From JALYNX01 sp964608055 (lineage in GTDB: Bacteria > Actinomycetota > Acidimicrobiia > Spongiisociales > ZC4RG35): DNA of 22,753 bases. The number at the start of each line of letters is the position of its first letter. The stretch's first letter is position 1. Location: NCBI GenBank assembly GCA_964608055.1, contig CAZSMJ010000022.1:1-22753 (forward strand). The letters run 5' to 3'. The notes under the pieces were generated by a model. It ran no database searches, was not told the origin of the DNA, and saw nothing but the letters and a program-made list of their open reading frames with translations. A program made the position numbers and the translations under genes. Shown here one piece after another: positions 12,999 through 20,163 of the stretch.

Positions 12999-14258
12999 TC
13001 AGGCGGCCTCCAGGCCCAACACCAGAGTTTCGACACCCCGAAACACCAGGCTGCGGATTCGATCCGATTTCTCTACGAGTTCGATCGAGCGCACTCGCTT
13101 CGCCAAACGAGCGAAGGCGGCCTCCAACTCGACGGTGGCCAGGGGCGCCCCGACACAGAAGTGGAGTCCCGCTCCATAGGAGACGTGTGGGTTAGGGGCG
13201 CGGGACAGGTCGAGGAGGTCGGCGTCCCGCCCGAACACCATCGAGTCGTGGTTGGCGGATCCGAAGAGAAGGCCGACCTTGGACCCGGCCGCGAGGTGGT
13301 GACCTTCCAACTCGGTGTCCTCGAGAACCCACCGCTCGAACATTTGGAGGGGGGAGTCGAATCTCAAGAGCTCATCGACCGCAGACGCGATCGAGACTTC
13401 TTCATGCTGCAGAGAGTGATACTGATCGGGATTGGTGGCGAGCGCCAGCAGCCCGTTGCCGATGGCGTGCACCGTTGCCTCATGACCGGCATTCAGTGTG
13501 AGAATCGAGGTCCCCACGATCTCCTCATCGGTCAAGGTGTCGCCGGATTCCTCCACATCGAGCATGGCGGAGATCAAGTCCTCACCACGATGGCCCCGCC
13601 GCTGCTCGAGCACCGACTCGAGGTACCCCACGAAATCGGTGGTCGCACGATCCGCGGCCTCACCCTCGGCCGCCGTGATGTTCTGATCGAATACCTTGAC
13701 GATGGCATGGCTCCAATCGAGCAACTTGGAATGGTCTTCGGGGGGAATCCCCATCAGCTCAGCAATCATCGCCAATGGGATCGGAGCCGCGAACTGGCTG
13801 ATCGCCTCCATCGAGCCCGCATCCAACACCTGATCGAGGATCCGATCCGCGGCTTCCTCGAGACGGGGGCGGAACACCTCCGATGACCGTCTCGTGAAAG
13901 CCTTGGACACCAGACGCCGCAGCCGGGTGTGACGGGGCGGTTCCAGATCGATGAACGATTCCCGGATGTAGCGAGTCCAAATCGGCCACTGCGGCGGATA
14001 GATGCGTCGATAGAGGTCGGGGTCGACCTTCTCCACCGAGAGACGATGCCGAAAGTCACGACCGAAGCCCTCTCGATTCTTGAGAATCGCGGTGACCATC
14101 TCGTGCCGCCCGACAAAGGTCAACTCCCAACCCTCGTCGTAGAACACCGGTGTCTCTTCCCGAAGCCGGGCGTAGGTGGGGTAAGGGTTGTCGAGGAACG
14201 CGGGATCGTATGGATCGAAAGTACCGTTCACCGTTGGCCGTTCACCGTTCACCGTCAA
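12999..14258 (-). CDS. Cytochrome P450
   Basis: This soluble, bacterial-type P450 has 419 residues. The C-helix motif PPRHTRLRR is at about 107-115. The I-helix is AGHEAT (257-262), with alanine where AGxET(T) has its first threonine. ELLR (296-299) gives the ExxR pair. The heme loop is YGAGLHFCVG with Cys368 as thiolate ligand. The substrate is unknown, and no ferredoxin or reductase gene is nearby. Its first ~12 codons are translated from a heptamer tandem repeat, which makes the start (TTG at 14258, or GTG at 14252 or 14231) uncertain. It follows the ABC permease gene by 11 bp, after a strong hairpin, so it may be weakly linked to that operon. Confidence 0.95.
   Translation of the reverse strand: MTVNGERPTVNGTFDPYDPAFLDNPYPTYARLREETPVFYDEGWELTFVGRHEMVTAILKNREGFGRDFRHRLSVEKVDPDLYRRIYPPQWPIWTRYIRESFIDLEPPRHTRLRRLVSKAFTRRSSEVFRPRLEEAADRILDQVLDAGSMEAISQFAAPIPLAMIAELMGIPPEDHSKLLDWSHAIVKVFDQNITAAEGEAADRATTDFVGYLESVLEQRRGHRGEDLISAMLDVEESGDTLTDEEIVGTSILTLNAGHEATVHAIGNGLLALATNPDQYHSLQHEEVSIASAVDELLRFDSPLQMFERWVLEDTELEGHHLAAGSKVGLLFGSANHDSMVFGRDADLLDLSRAPNPHVSYGAGLHFCVGAPLATVELEAAFARLAKRVRSIELVEKSDRIRSLVFRGVETLVLGLEAA
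14224..14258. repeat. Heptanucleotide tandem repeat at the P450 start
   Basis: Five adjacent 7-bp units are present: CCGTTCA, CCGTTGG, CCGTTCA, CCGTTCA, CCGTCAA (plus strand). Three are identical and two are variants. On the minus strand the unit reads TGAACGG. The array covers the possible P450 start codons. As the unit is not a multiple of three, copy-number change would shift the frame or move the start. Confidence 0.85.
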
Positions 14259-14260
14259 AC

Positions 14261-14284
14261 GGCGAAGCCCTAGCGGGCTTCGCC
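14261..14284 (-). terminator. Perfect 10-bp hairpin over the stop codon of the last BMP-system permease
   Basis: GGCGAAGCCC and GGGCTTCGCC are exact reverse complements around a 4-base loop. The permease TAG stop begins in that loop. On the minus strand it is followed by GTTTG, a weak T run. It likely terminates or stabilises the ABC transporter mRNA before the P450 gene. Confidence 0.6.
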
Positions 14285-15532
14285 CTTGGCGTAGCGGGCG
14301 CCGTCGGCGGCGGGCATGCGCAGGCTTTGAGACGCTACCGCCAGGACGAACAGCGTGATCAGATATGGGATGGCGTTCAGCAGCTGGTTGGGAACCTCAC
14401 CGACCAACATGTAGAAGACCAGGAAGGCGACTCCCACCGAGCCTTGAACCACGGCTCTTCTCACGTTGGAACGGGTCATCGCGTAGATCCCAGCCACGAT
14501 CAGTCCGATCGCGAGCGCCAGGATGAACGACTTGACCAAATCAGGCCCCCGGAAACGAAGGGAGTCGCCGAATCCGAAGACCAGTGAGCCTCCGAGAACC
14601 CCCACCGGGATCCAGTTGCCGAAGATCATGGCCCCGAGCCCGATGAACCCGCGCCCGCCGCTCATGCCCTCCCGATAGATCCCGGCCTGCACCAGGACCA
14701 GGAAGGCGCCGGCGAGACCGGCGAGCATTCCCGAGATGATGACTCCGTAGTACTTCATGCGGAGCACGCGCACACCGAGTGATTCGGCGGCCCACGGATC
14801 CTCACCACAGGAGCGAAGCCGCAAACCCCATGGGGTTCGCCAGAGCAGCCATGCGGAGAAGGGGACGATGGCGAGCCCGATCAATGTCAGCCAATTCACG
14901 TCTCCGAAGAAGCCACGCAGGATCCCGGCGATATCCGACACGAAGAACCAGCTCTTCACCTCCAGCCAACCGAGGAAGTCGGGGCTACTCCAACCGAAGA
15001 GATCGCCACCGGCCAAGATCGGGAAATTGAGGTTGTCGATTCCCTGGATCGGGGGGGATTGGATCACCGATCCACCGGTGTCCTCGGTGTAGACGATCGA
15101 GGACAGGAAACGCATCGCACCCAAGCCGAGGATGTTGATCGCCACTCCGGAGACAATGTGATCCACATTGAACGTCACAGTGGCCAACGCGTGGAGCAAG
15201 CCGAACATCGCCCCACCGACAATGCCGAAGAGAACCCCCTGCCAGGGCCCATAGGTCCATGAGCCCCACGCCGCGAACCAGGTCCCAGCGATCATCATCC
15301 CCTCGAGCCCGATGTTCACGACGCCCGCGCGCTCCGAGTAGAGACCGCCGAGACCAGCGAGCAGAATTGGAATCGAGAGACGAAGCGCGGCGCTGGCAGT
15401 GCTCCGCGAAGTGAGGCCCTCGGTATCGGTGATCAGCTCGGCGACCGTCATGACCAGGATGCCGATCAGCGCGATCACCACGATCCGCCTCGACCGAGCG
15501 GGAAGCCGCATCCGTTCCGCTATCGCCGTCAT
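14270..15532 (-). CDS. BMP-type (nucleoside/simple sugar) ABC transporter permease 2
   Basis: This 420-residue inner membrane permease has about 10 helices and belongs to the RbsC/BPD_transp_2 group. Hallmarks are SIPILLAGLGGLYSERAGVV, then NIGLEGMMIAGTWFA, the RSCGEDPWAAESLGV cytoplasmic loop, and GRGFIGLGAMIFGNWIPVGV. Family knowledge: it corresponds to the second permease (BmpE/YufQ/NupQ type) of PnrA-dependent nucleoside importers. Its ATG overlaps the stop of permease 1 by 4 nt. It is the last gene of the importer and ends in a perfect hairpin. The substrate is inferred from the lipoprotein partner. Confidence 0.92.
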   Translation of the reverse strand: MTAIAERMRLPARSRRIVVIALIGILVMTVAELITDTEGLTSRSTASAALRLSIPILLAGLGGLYSERAGVVNIGLEGMMIAGTWFAAWGSWTYGPWQGVLFGIVGGAMFGLLHALATVTFNVDHIVSGVAINILGLGAMRFLSSIVYTEDTGGSVIQSPPIQGIDNLNFPILAGGDLFGWSSPDFLGWLEVKSWFFVSDIAGILRGFFGDVNWLTLIGLAIVPFSAWLLWRTPWGLRLRSCGEDPWAAESLGVRVLRMKYYGVIISGMLAGLAGAFLVLVQAGIYREGMSGGRGFIGLGAMIFGNWIPVGVLGGSLVFGFGDSLRFRGPDLVKSFILALAIGLIVAGIYAMTRSNVRRAVVQGSVGVAFLVFYMLVGEVPNQLLNAIPYLITLFVLAVASQSLRMPAADGARYAKGEAR

Positions 15533-16644
15533 GCCGCCGCCCCTGCAGCCTCATCGGCCTCTGTCGCCCGTGCTGCTGCCGCCACCGTCCGCCGCTGCAC
15601 ATAGCGAGAGATCACCTCGTAGACGATGACCACCGCGAGGACGACGATTCCCTGGATGATGGTGACGATCTCCTTGGGCACGTCCTTGAGGTCGAGGATC
15701 AGCGACGCCCGGTTCATGAACCCGAAGAGAAGGGCGCCGAAGGCCATCCCCACCGCATGATTCCGCCCGAGCAGGGCCACGGCGATTCCCGCAAACCCGT
15801 AGCCACCGGGGAAGTCTTGGGGGTACTGGTGATAGAAGCCGAGCAATTGGGAGACACCGACAAGACCGGCAAGGCCTCCCGAGATGAGCATGGTCTTGAT
15901 AACCATCTTCTTGGGGTCGACACCGCTCGCGTTGGCCGCCGAGGGGTTGATCCCGCTGGCCCTGAGGTCATACCCGAATCTGCTCTTGTTCACCAGAAAG
16001 TGGTAGACGACCCCGAGGACCATGGCGATGAGCAGGAAGCCGTGAAGATCGGCCCCGGCTCGGGGCTCGATCCCGAACCATCCCAGCACCCCGTTGAGCG
16101 ACGGGATCCACCCGGTGACTGGGATCAGGTCGGTCGCGATTGTCAGGCCAGAAGTCTCGGCCCTGAAGACGTTGAGAAAGAGCCAGGCACTGAGCGAGAA
16201 CGCGATGAAGTTGAGCATGATGGTCGAGATCACCTCATGCACTCCGCGCCTCACCTTCAATAGTGCAGGGATCAGCGCCCAGAGAGCCCCGACGGCGACA
16301 CAAACAACGAGGATCGACAACACGTGGAGCACCGGAGTCACCGAGTACAGGGCTCCGACGTAGGCTCCAACCAGGGCTGCCAGGAGATAGGCGCCCTCCA
16401 CGCCGATGTTGAATAAGCCCATCTTGAAACCAATGGCCACCGCCAGTGCCGACACGAAAAGCGGGATGGCGTCATTGACGGTGATGATCAAGGAGGCGGT
16501 ACTGGTCCCGAAGGTGAGCATCTCTTTGTAGGCCTGAATCGGGTCGATGTCGACCAGGAGCAAAGCGAGTGCTGCTATCCCGAAGGCAATGATCAGGGCG
16601 ACCATGGGGGCCACCACCGCGGTCAGGAGTCGCCCGCTTTTCAC
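15529..16644 (-). CDS. BMP-type (nucleoside/simple sugar) ABC transporter permease 1
   Basis: This protein has 371 residues from the GTG at 16644-16642, which overlaps the stop of the ATPase gene (GTGA). An AGAAGG ribosome binding site lies just before it. The frame remains open further upstream inside the ATPase gene, but that part is Arg/Pro/Gly-rich shadow sequence and is excluded. Hallmarks are FVSALAVAIGFKMGLFNIG and VEGAYLLAALVGAYVG, then HEVISTIMLNFIAF and GGYGFAGIAVALLGRNHAVG. Family knowledge: it is the first permease (BmpD/YufP/NupP type), pairing with permease 2 as a heterodimeric channel. The alanine-rich tail is cytoplasmic. Confidence 0.93.
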   Translation of the reverse strand: MKSGRLLTAVVAPMVALIIAFGIAALALLLVDIDPIQAYKEMLTFGTSTASLIITVNDAIPLFVSALAVAIGFKMGLFNIGVEGAYLLAALVGAYVGALYSVTPVLHVLSILVVCVAVGALWALIPALLKVRRGVHEVISTIMLNFIAFSLSAWLFLNVFRAETSGLTIATDLIPVTGWIPSLNGVLGWFGIEPRAGADLHGFLLIAMVLGVVYHFLVNKSRFGYDLRASGINPSAANASGVDPKKMVIKTMLISGGLAGLVGVSQLLGFYHQYPQDFPGGYGFAGIAVALLGRNHAVGMAFGALLFGFMNRASLILDLKDVPKEIVTIIQGIVVLAVVIVYEVISRYVQRRTVAAAARATEADEAAGAAA

Positions 16645-18167
16645 GACGCCTTCTCTTGGCCGGCGCCTGTCATATACGACCCGAGGATCTCGGGCGTGAC
16701 CTCGCTCGGGTTGAGACGTGCCACGAATCTCCCCTCGAAGAGGACATGGATCGTGTCCGAGAGTCCGATCAGCTCTTCGAGGTCGGCCGAGATGAGCAGG
16801 ATGCCCATCCCCGAGGCGCGGGCCGTCTTCAGCTCCTCCCAGACTGCCGCCTGGGCCCCAATATCGATGCCCCGTGTCGGCTGGGCTGCGATCAACACGA
16901 CAGGGTGGGCCATGATCTCGCGTCCCACCACCAGCTTCTGTTGATTGCCACCTGATAGGGCGGTGGCCGGTACATCGACATTGGGCGTTTTGACCGCGAA
17001 TCGGCGAACGATCTCCTCGGTCTGTCGACGCGAGGCCTTCTTGTCGATCCAGATCCCGTTGGCGTACGGCTCCTGGTATTGATGACCGAGGGCCGCGTTT
17101 TCCCATAACGGGGAGGACAGCAGAAGCCCCTGACGGTGTCGGTCTTCGGGGATCAGCCCGATCCCAGCTTCCCGCCGATCTCGGGCCGAGAGATCCATGA
17201 GCGATTCACCAATCAGGGTGATCTCTCCGGTGGCACCAGGAGCGAGGCCGATGATCGAGTCCACCAGAGACCCCTGACCGTTGCCCTCCACCCCTGCAAC
17301 GCCGACGATCTCCCCTTTTCGAACCTGGAAGCCGACACCGGTGAGCAGCGGTCTCCCTTCACCGGATTGAAGACTCAAGCCGGCAACCTTCAGTAAGACC
17401 TCGTCTTGGACGGTGGACTCCCGGGTCTCGGGGGACGGCAGTTCCGATCCGATCATCATCTCTGCCAACTCCCCGGCGTCGACCTCCGCCGGTGTCGTGG
17501 TTCCGACGGTACGACCTGCCCTCATGACGGTGATCCGGTCGGCGATCGAGAGCACCTCGTCGAGCTTGTGAGAGATGAAAATCACCGTCTGTCCCTCGTT
17601 GGTGAGCTCGCGTATCGACTCGAACAGCTCATCGACCTCGTGGGGAACCAAGACCGCCGTCGGCTCGTCGAGGATGAGGATTTTGGCGCCCCGGTAGAGG
17701 ACCTTGATTATCTCCACCCGCTGCCGTTCCCCCACGGACAGCGCCTGGACCCTTTGGGCGGGATTAAGACGCAAGCCGTAGGACTGACCCAGCTGCTTGA
17801 TGCGGTTCGCCGCCGAATCGAAATCGATCTCCAACCCCGATCGTGGCTCCGACCCCAGAACCACGTTCTCGAGAACCGTGAGGTTGTCGGCCAGCATGAA
17901 ATGCTGGTGAACCATCCCGATTCCGGCGTCGATCGCCTCTTTGGGGGTCCGGAAGGCGACGGGTTGCCCGTTGATCGCAATAGTCCCCTCGTCGGGACGA
18001 ACCATCCCGTAGATGATCTTCATCAGGGTGGACTTGCCGGCCCCGTTCTCACCGACGATTGCATGCACCTCGGAGGGCAGAACGGTGAGCTCGACGTCCT
18101 TGTTGGCTACAACACCCGGATAGCGCTTGGTGACGCCTTTGAGCTCAATTGCAGGTGCCTGGGCCAA
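16641..18167 (-). CDS. BMP-type (nucleoside/simple sugar) ABC transporter ATPase, two nucleotide-binding domains
   Basis: This 508-residue protein has two ABC domains in tandem. Domain 1 is complete: Walker A GENGAGKST (about 39-47), LSVGERQRV signature and ILILDEPTAVL. Domain 2 is degenerate, as is usual for this family: GVEGNGQG lacks the Walker A lysine and VLIAAQPTRG lacks the Walker B acids, though the LSGGNQQK signature remains. Family knowledge: it energises uptake with two permeases and a BMP lipoprotein. The start is TTG at 18167-18165, with GGGGAAA just upstream as a plausible ribosome binding site. A terminator-like hairpin separates it from the lipoprotein gene, so it is probably expressed at a lower level. 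Confidence 0.94.
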   Translation of the reverse strand: MAQAPAIELKGVTKRYPGVVANKDVELTVLPSEVHAIVGENGAGKSTLMKIIYGMVRPDEGTIAINGQPVAFRTPKEAIDAGIGMVHQHFMLADNLTVLENVVLGSEPRSGLEIDFDSAANRIKQLGQSYGLRLNPAQRVQALSVGERQRVEIIKVLYRGAKILILDEPTAVLVPHEVDELFESIRELTNEGQTVIFISHKLDEVLSIADRITVMRAGRTVGTTTPAEVDAGELAEMMIGSELPSPETRESTVQDEVLLKVAGLSLQSGEGRPLLTGVGFQVRKGEIVGVAGVEGNGQGSLVDSIIGLAPGATGEITLIGESLMDLSARDRREAGIGLIPEDRHRQGLLLSSPLWENAALGHQYQEPYANGIWIDKKASRRQTEEIVRRFAVKTPNVDVPATALSGGNQQKLVVGREIMAHPVVLIAAQPTRGIDIGAQAAVWEELKTARASGMGILLISADLEELIGLSDTIHVLFEGRFVARLNPSEVTPEILGSYMTGAGQEKAS

Positions 18168-18178
18168 TTTCCCCGTCC

Positions 18179-18217
18179 GATAAAAGAACGCCGGGCCCAG
18201 GAATCCTGGGCCCGGCG
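18179..18217 (-). terminator. Strong intrinsic terminator or attenuator after the BMP lipoprotein gene
   Basis: Exact 14-bp GC-rich arms (18189-18202 and 18204-18217) flank a single base. On the minus strand the hairpin is followed by TTCTTTTATC, a good T run. It lies 23 bp after the lipoprotein stop and 11 bp before the ATPase start, so partial read-through would make more lipoprotein than ATPase and permeases. Confidence 0.85.
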
Positions 18218-18240
18218 CAAATTAGCAGGAGTGGCCTAGA

Positions 18241-19389
18241 TCAGGCTTCCGGCTCTGTGGGAACGACGATCGTCCCGTCGATGATCTGAGCGGCGTAGTC
18301 GTCGAGGTCAGCTGCGATGTCGTCAACGAACCCACCAGTGGTGGCATATCCGATACCTTCCTCGGCGAGACCGAGACGAACCGCGCCGGGGGTGAAGCTT
18401 CCTTCGAGGAAGTCACTGATTGCCTTGGCAACCGCCACGTCGACCCGCTTCAGCATCGATGTCAGGATGTGCTCCTGGAGGGCGGGATCGCCGACCGTGT
18501 TGTACTGGTCGGAGTCGACGCCGATTGCCCAGAGGAAACTGTCATCCGTCGACAACTCGTCCGCGGCCTGGAACAAGCCCAGACCAGAGCCACCAGCAGC
18601 GTGGAAGATCACGTCGGCACCCTGCCCATAGAGGGCCAACGCGGCCTCCTTGCCCTTCACCGGGTCGTTGAAACCGGTGAAGTCCGGTACCTGGGTCAGG
18701 TACACGGCGGGCAGGATCTCGATGTCGGGGTTGGCCGCCAGGGCGCCCGCCTCGAAACCCGCCTGGAACTTGAGGATCAACGGCACCTGGACGCCACCGA
18801 TGAACCCGATGGTCCCGGTGGTGCTCTTGGTGGCGGCGGCAACGCCCATCAGGAATGAGCCCTGCTCTTCGGAGAAGAGCATGCAACGCACGTTCGGCAT
18901 CTCCACAACGGTGAAGGTGTCGTCCTGCGGGCAGTCATCGGTAATGGCGAACATCGTGTCGGGGAACTCGGTTCCAACCCGCCACACGTTCTGGGCGAAC
19001 GCAAAGCCATTGGCGATGATCATCTCCTGGCCAGACTCGGCGAGCAGCCGGAGGTTCTCCTCGCGGTTCTCACCACCTGCGTCGGGAGCAAGCTCCTCAC
19101 CGGTGTATCCGTACTGGGCCATTCCCTCGTCCCAAGCCAGCGCGGCCAGGTCGTTGAAGGAGAGGTCGCCACGGCCACCCACGTCAAAGGCCATTCCTAT
19201 GGTCCGGCCTTCGCCGATGAGCCCTGCGGCGGTAGTGGTTGACTCGGCAGCCGTCGTCGTCGTATCTCCACCGGCGGTCGTGGACGACTCACCCGCCGTG
19301 GTTGTGGTCTCACCGGCATCGCCACCACAGGCCGCCACGACCAGTGCCAGTGTTGCCAATGCGGCGAAGACCCGCATAAAGCGTTTCAC
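18241..19389 (-). CDS. BMP family (PnrA-like) substrate-binding lipoprotein
   Basis: This protein has 382 residues from GTG at 19389-19387, chosen over the ATG at 19404 because GGAGG (19402-19398) lies 8 bases before it. The lipoprotein signal is MKRFMRVFAALATLALVVAA with Cys21 as lipid anchor. A threonine-rich linker follows (about 25-56), then a two-lobed binding domain starting IGMAFDVGGRGDLSFND. Family knowledge: PnrA/Med-type BMP proteins bind nucleosides or related purines and feed the double-ATPase importer encoded downstream. The exact ligand is not readable. Its stop is followed by a strong terminator hairpin, and the VUT-family gene lies upstream across 57 bp. Confidence 0.94.
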   Translation of the reverse strand: MKRFMRVFAALATLALVVAACGGDAGETTTTAGESSTTAGGDTTTTAAESTTTAAGLIGEGRTIGMAFDVGGRGDLSFNDLAALAWDEGMAQYGYTGEELAPDAGGENREENLRLLAESGQEMIIANGFAFAQNVWRVGTEFPDTMFAITDDCPQDDTFTVVEMPNVRCMLFSEEQGSFLMGVAAATKSTTGTIGFIGGVQVPLILKFQAGFEAGALAANPDIEILPAVYLTQVPDFTGFNDPVKGKEAALALYGQGADVIFHAAGGSGLGLFQAADELSTDDSFLWAIGVDSDQYNTVGDPALQEHILTSMLKRVDVAVAKAISDFLEGSFTPGAVRLGLAEEGIGYATTGGFVDDIAADLDDYAAQIIDGTIVVPTEPEA

Positions 19390-19397
19390 GCAGTATT

Positions 19398-19402
19398 CCT
19401 CC
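19398..19402 (-). promoter_or_regulatory. Ribosome binding site deciding the start of the BMP lipoprotein
   Basis: GGAGG on the minus strand with 8 bases to the GTG at 19389. The alternative ATG (19404-19402) overlaps this site and would add five residues before the basic signal-peptide start. Confidence 0.75.
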
Positions 19403-19417
19403 ATGTTTGTGTTTGTC

Positions 19418-19435
19418 GGCAGGCGAAACCCTGCC
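19418..19435 (-). terminator. Weak hairpin between the VUT gene and the BMP lipoprotein gene
   Basis: GGCAGG and CCTGCC pair around a 6-base loop. It is followed on the minus strand by an A/C-rich stretch rather than T residues, so it may be a leader element of the lipoprotein mRNA instead of a terminator. Confidence 0.35.
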
Positions 19436-19446
19436 CGCTATGGAGG

Positions 19447-20097
19447 TTAGTGGTCGCCGTGATGCTGGGCGACATGGAGTGAGGTCGGCTTCACCCAGTA
19501 GATCCAAGGGATCGAGACCACTGTCACCACACCCTTGAAGGCGAGATTCACCCAGAAAATGGACCATGCCACTTCCGGGGAGAACACTCCGAAAGAGGTG
19601 GCCAGACCTACGAAAACGGCGGAGTCAACCGGGATGGCGACGGCGTTGGAGAACAACACCCGCCCCCACTGCCGACGAGGCCCGAAACGGGCCACCCAGC
19701 GGGTGTAGGCCGCGGTATCGATCAACTCAGAAATCACCTCGGCGGCGATGGAGGCAACCACGATGCCCCACACCGGCGACAGCACCTGTCCGAATTCGTT
19801 TTGGGGCCCCGTGATCGGATCGGGCGGAAGTCTCGCCGTGAGCCAGAAGAAGCCGGCCATGACGAGGTTGATGGCCGCGGCCAGAAAGATCAAGGTTCGA
19901 GCCGCGGCCTTGCCCGCAATCTTGTGCACCAGATCTCGGAGGGTGAAGGTGAATGGGTAAACCAAGGTCCCGGCGTCCACGGCGAAGCCCCCCACCGCCA
20001 CGACCCGGAGACTGCTGATGTCCGCCATCATCTGGGCGGCCACATAGGCGCCACCCACGATGAGGAGGGTTGAATAGGGGGACTTCAGCCTGCTCAC
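19447..20097 (-). CDS. VUT/YhhQ family transporter, putative queuosine precursor importer
   Basis: This 216-residue protein has about six membrane helices and the signature segments of the YhhQ (COG1738) family: LVYPFTFTLRDLVHKIAGK (about 46-64), AEVISELIDTAAYT, NAVAIPVDSAVFVG and FKGVVTVVSIPWIYW. Family knowledge: YhhQ of E. coli imports queuosine precursors such as preQ0/preQ1. Actinobacterial members may carry other small molecules, so the substrate is tentative. It starts at GTG 20097-20095 and lies 57 bp upstream of the BMP importer operon on the same strand, which hints at a shared salvage theme. I saw no preQ1 riboswitch in the 66 bases before it. The His-rich tail (AQHHGDH) is odd. 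Confidence 0.9.
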   Translation of the reverse strand: MSRLKSPYSTLLIVGGAYVAAQMMADISSLRVVAVGGFAVDAGTLVYPFTFTLRDLVHKIAGKAAARTLIFLAAAINLVMAGFFWLTARLPPDPITGPQNEFGQVLSPVWGIVVASIAAEVISELIDTAAYTRWVARFGPRRQWGRVLFSNAVAIPVDSAVFVGLATSFGVFSPEVAWSIFWVNLAFKGVVTVVSIPWIYWVKPTSLHVAQHHGDH

Positions 20098-20163
20098 CGA
20101 CGACCATCCACAGTTCGGACATCATGACAGCATCAGGGTGCGGTCTCTGGCGAGAATGGTGGA

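Noticed and set aside
14224..14258. CRISPR-like or other spaced repeat array
   Set aside because: The units are 7 bp and directly adjacent with no spacers. It is a microsatellite.
16645..17106. A 150-residue N-terminal extension on permease 1
   Set aside because: It lies wholly inside the ATPase gene in another frame and has Arg/Pro/Gly-rich shadow composition. GTG at 16644 with a ribosome binding site and GTGA overlap fits better.
16641..18167. Inactivated second ATPase domain as a mutation
   Set aside because: Loss of the Walker A lysine and Walker B acids in domain 2 is common in this double-ATPase importer family.
17406..18239. Plus-strand frame of 277 residues antisense to the BMP-system ATPase
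   Set aside because: Shadow of the complete ABC ATPase; Asp/Gly/Arg-rich without domain features.
20098..20163. preQ1 riboswitch before the VUT/YhhQ gene
   Set aside because: The 66-base spacer shows no recognisable preQ1 aptamer core or A-rich tail pairing.
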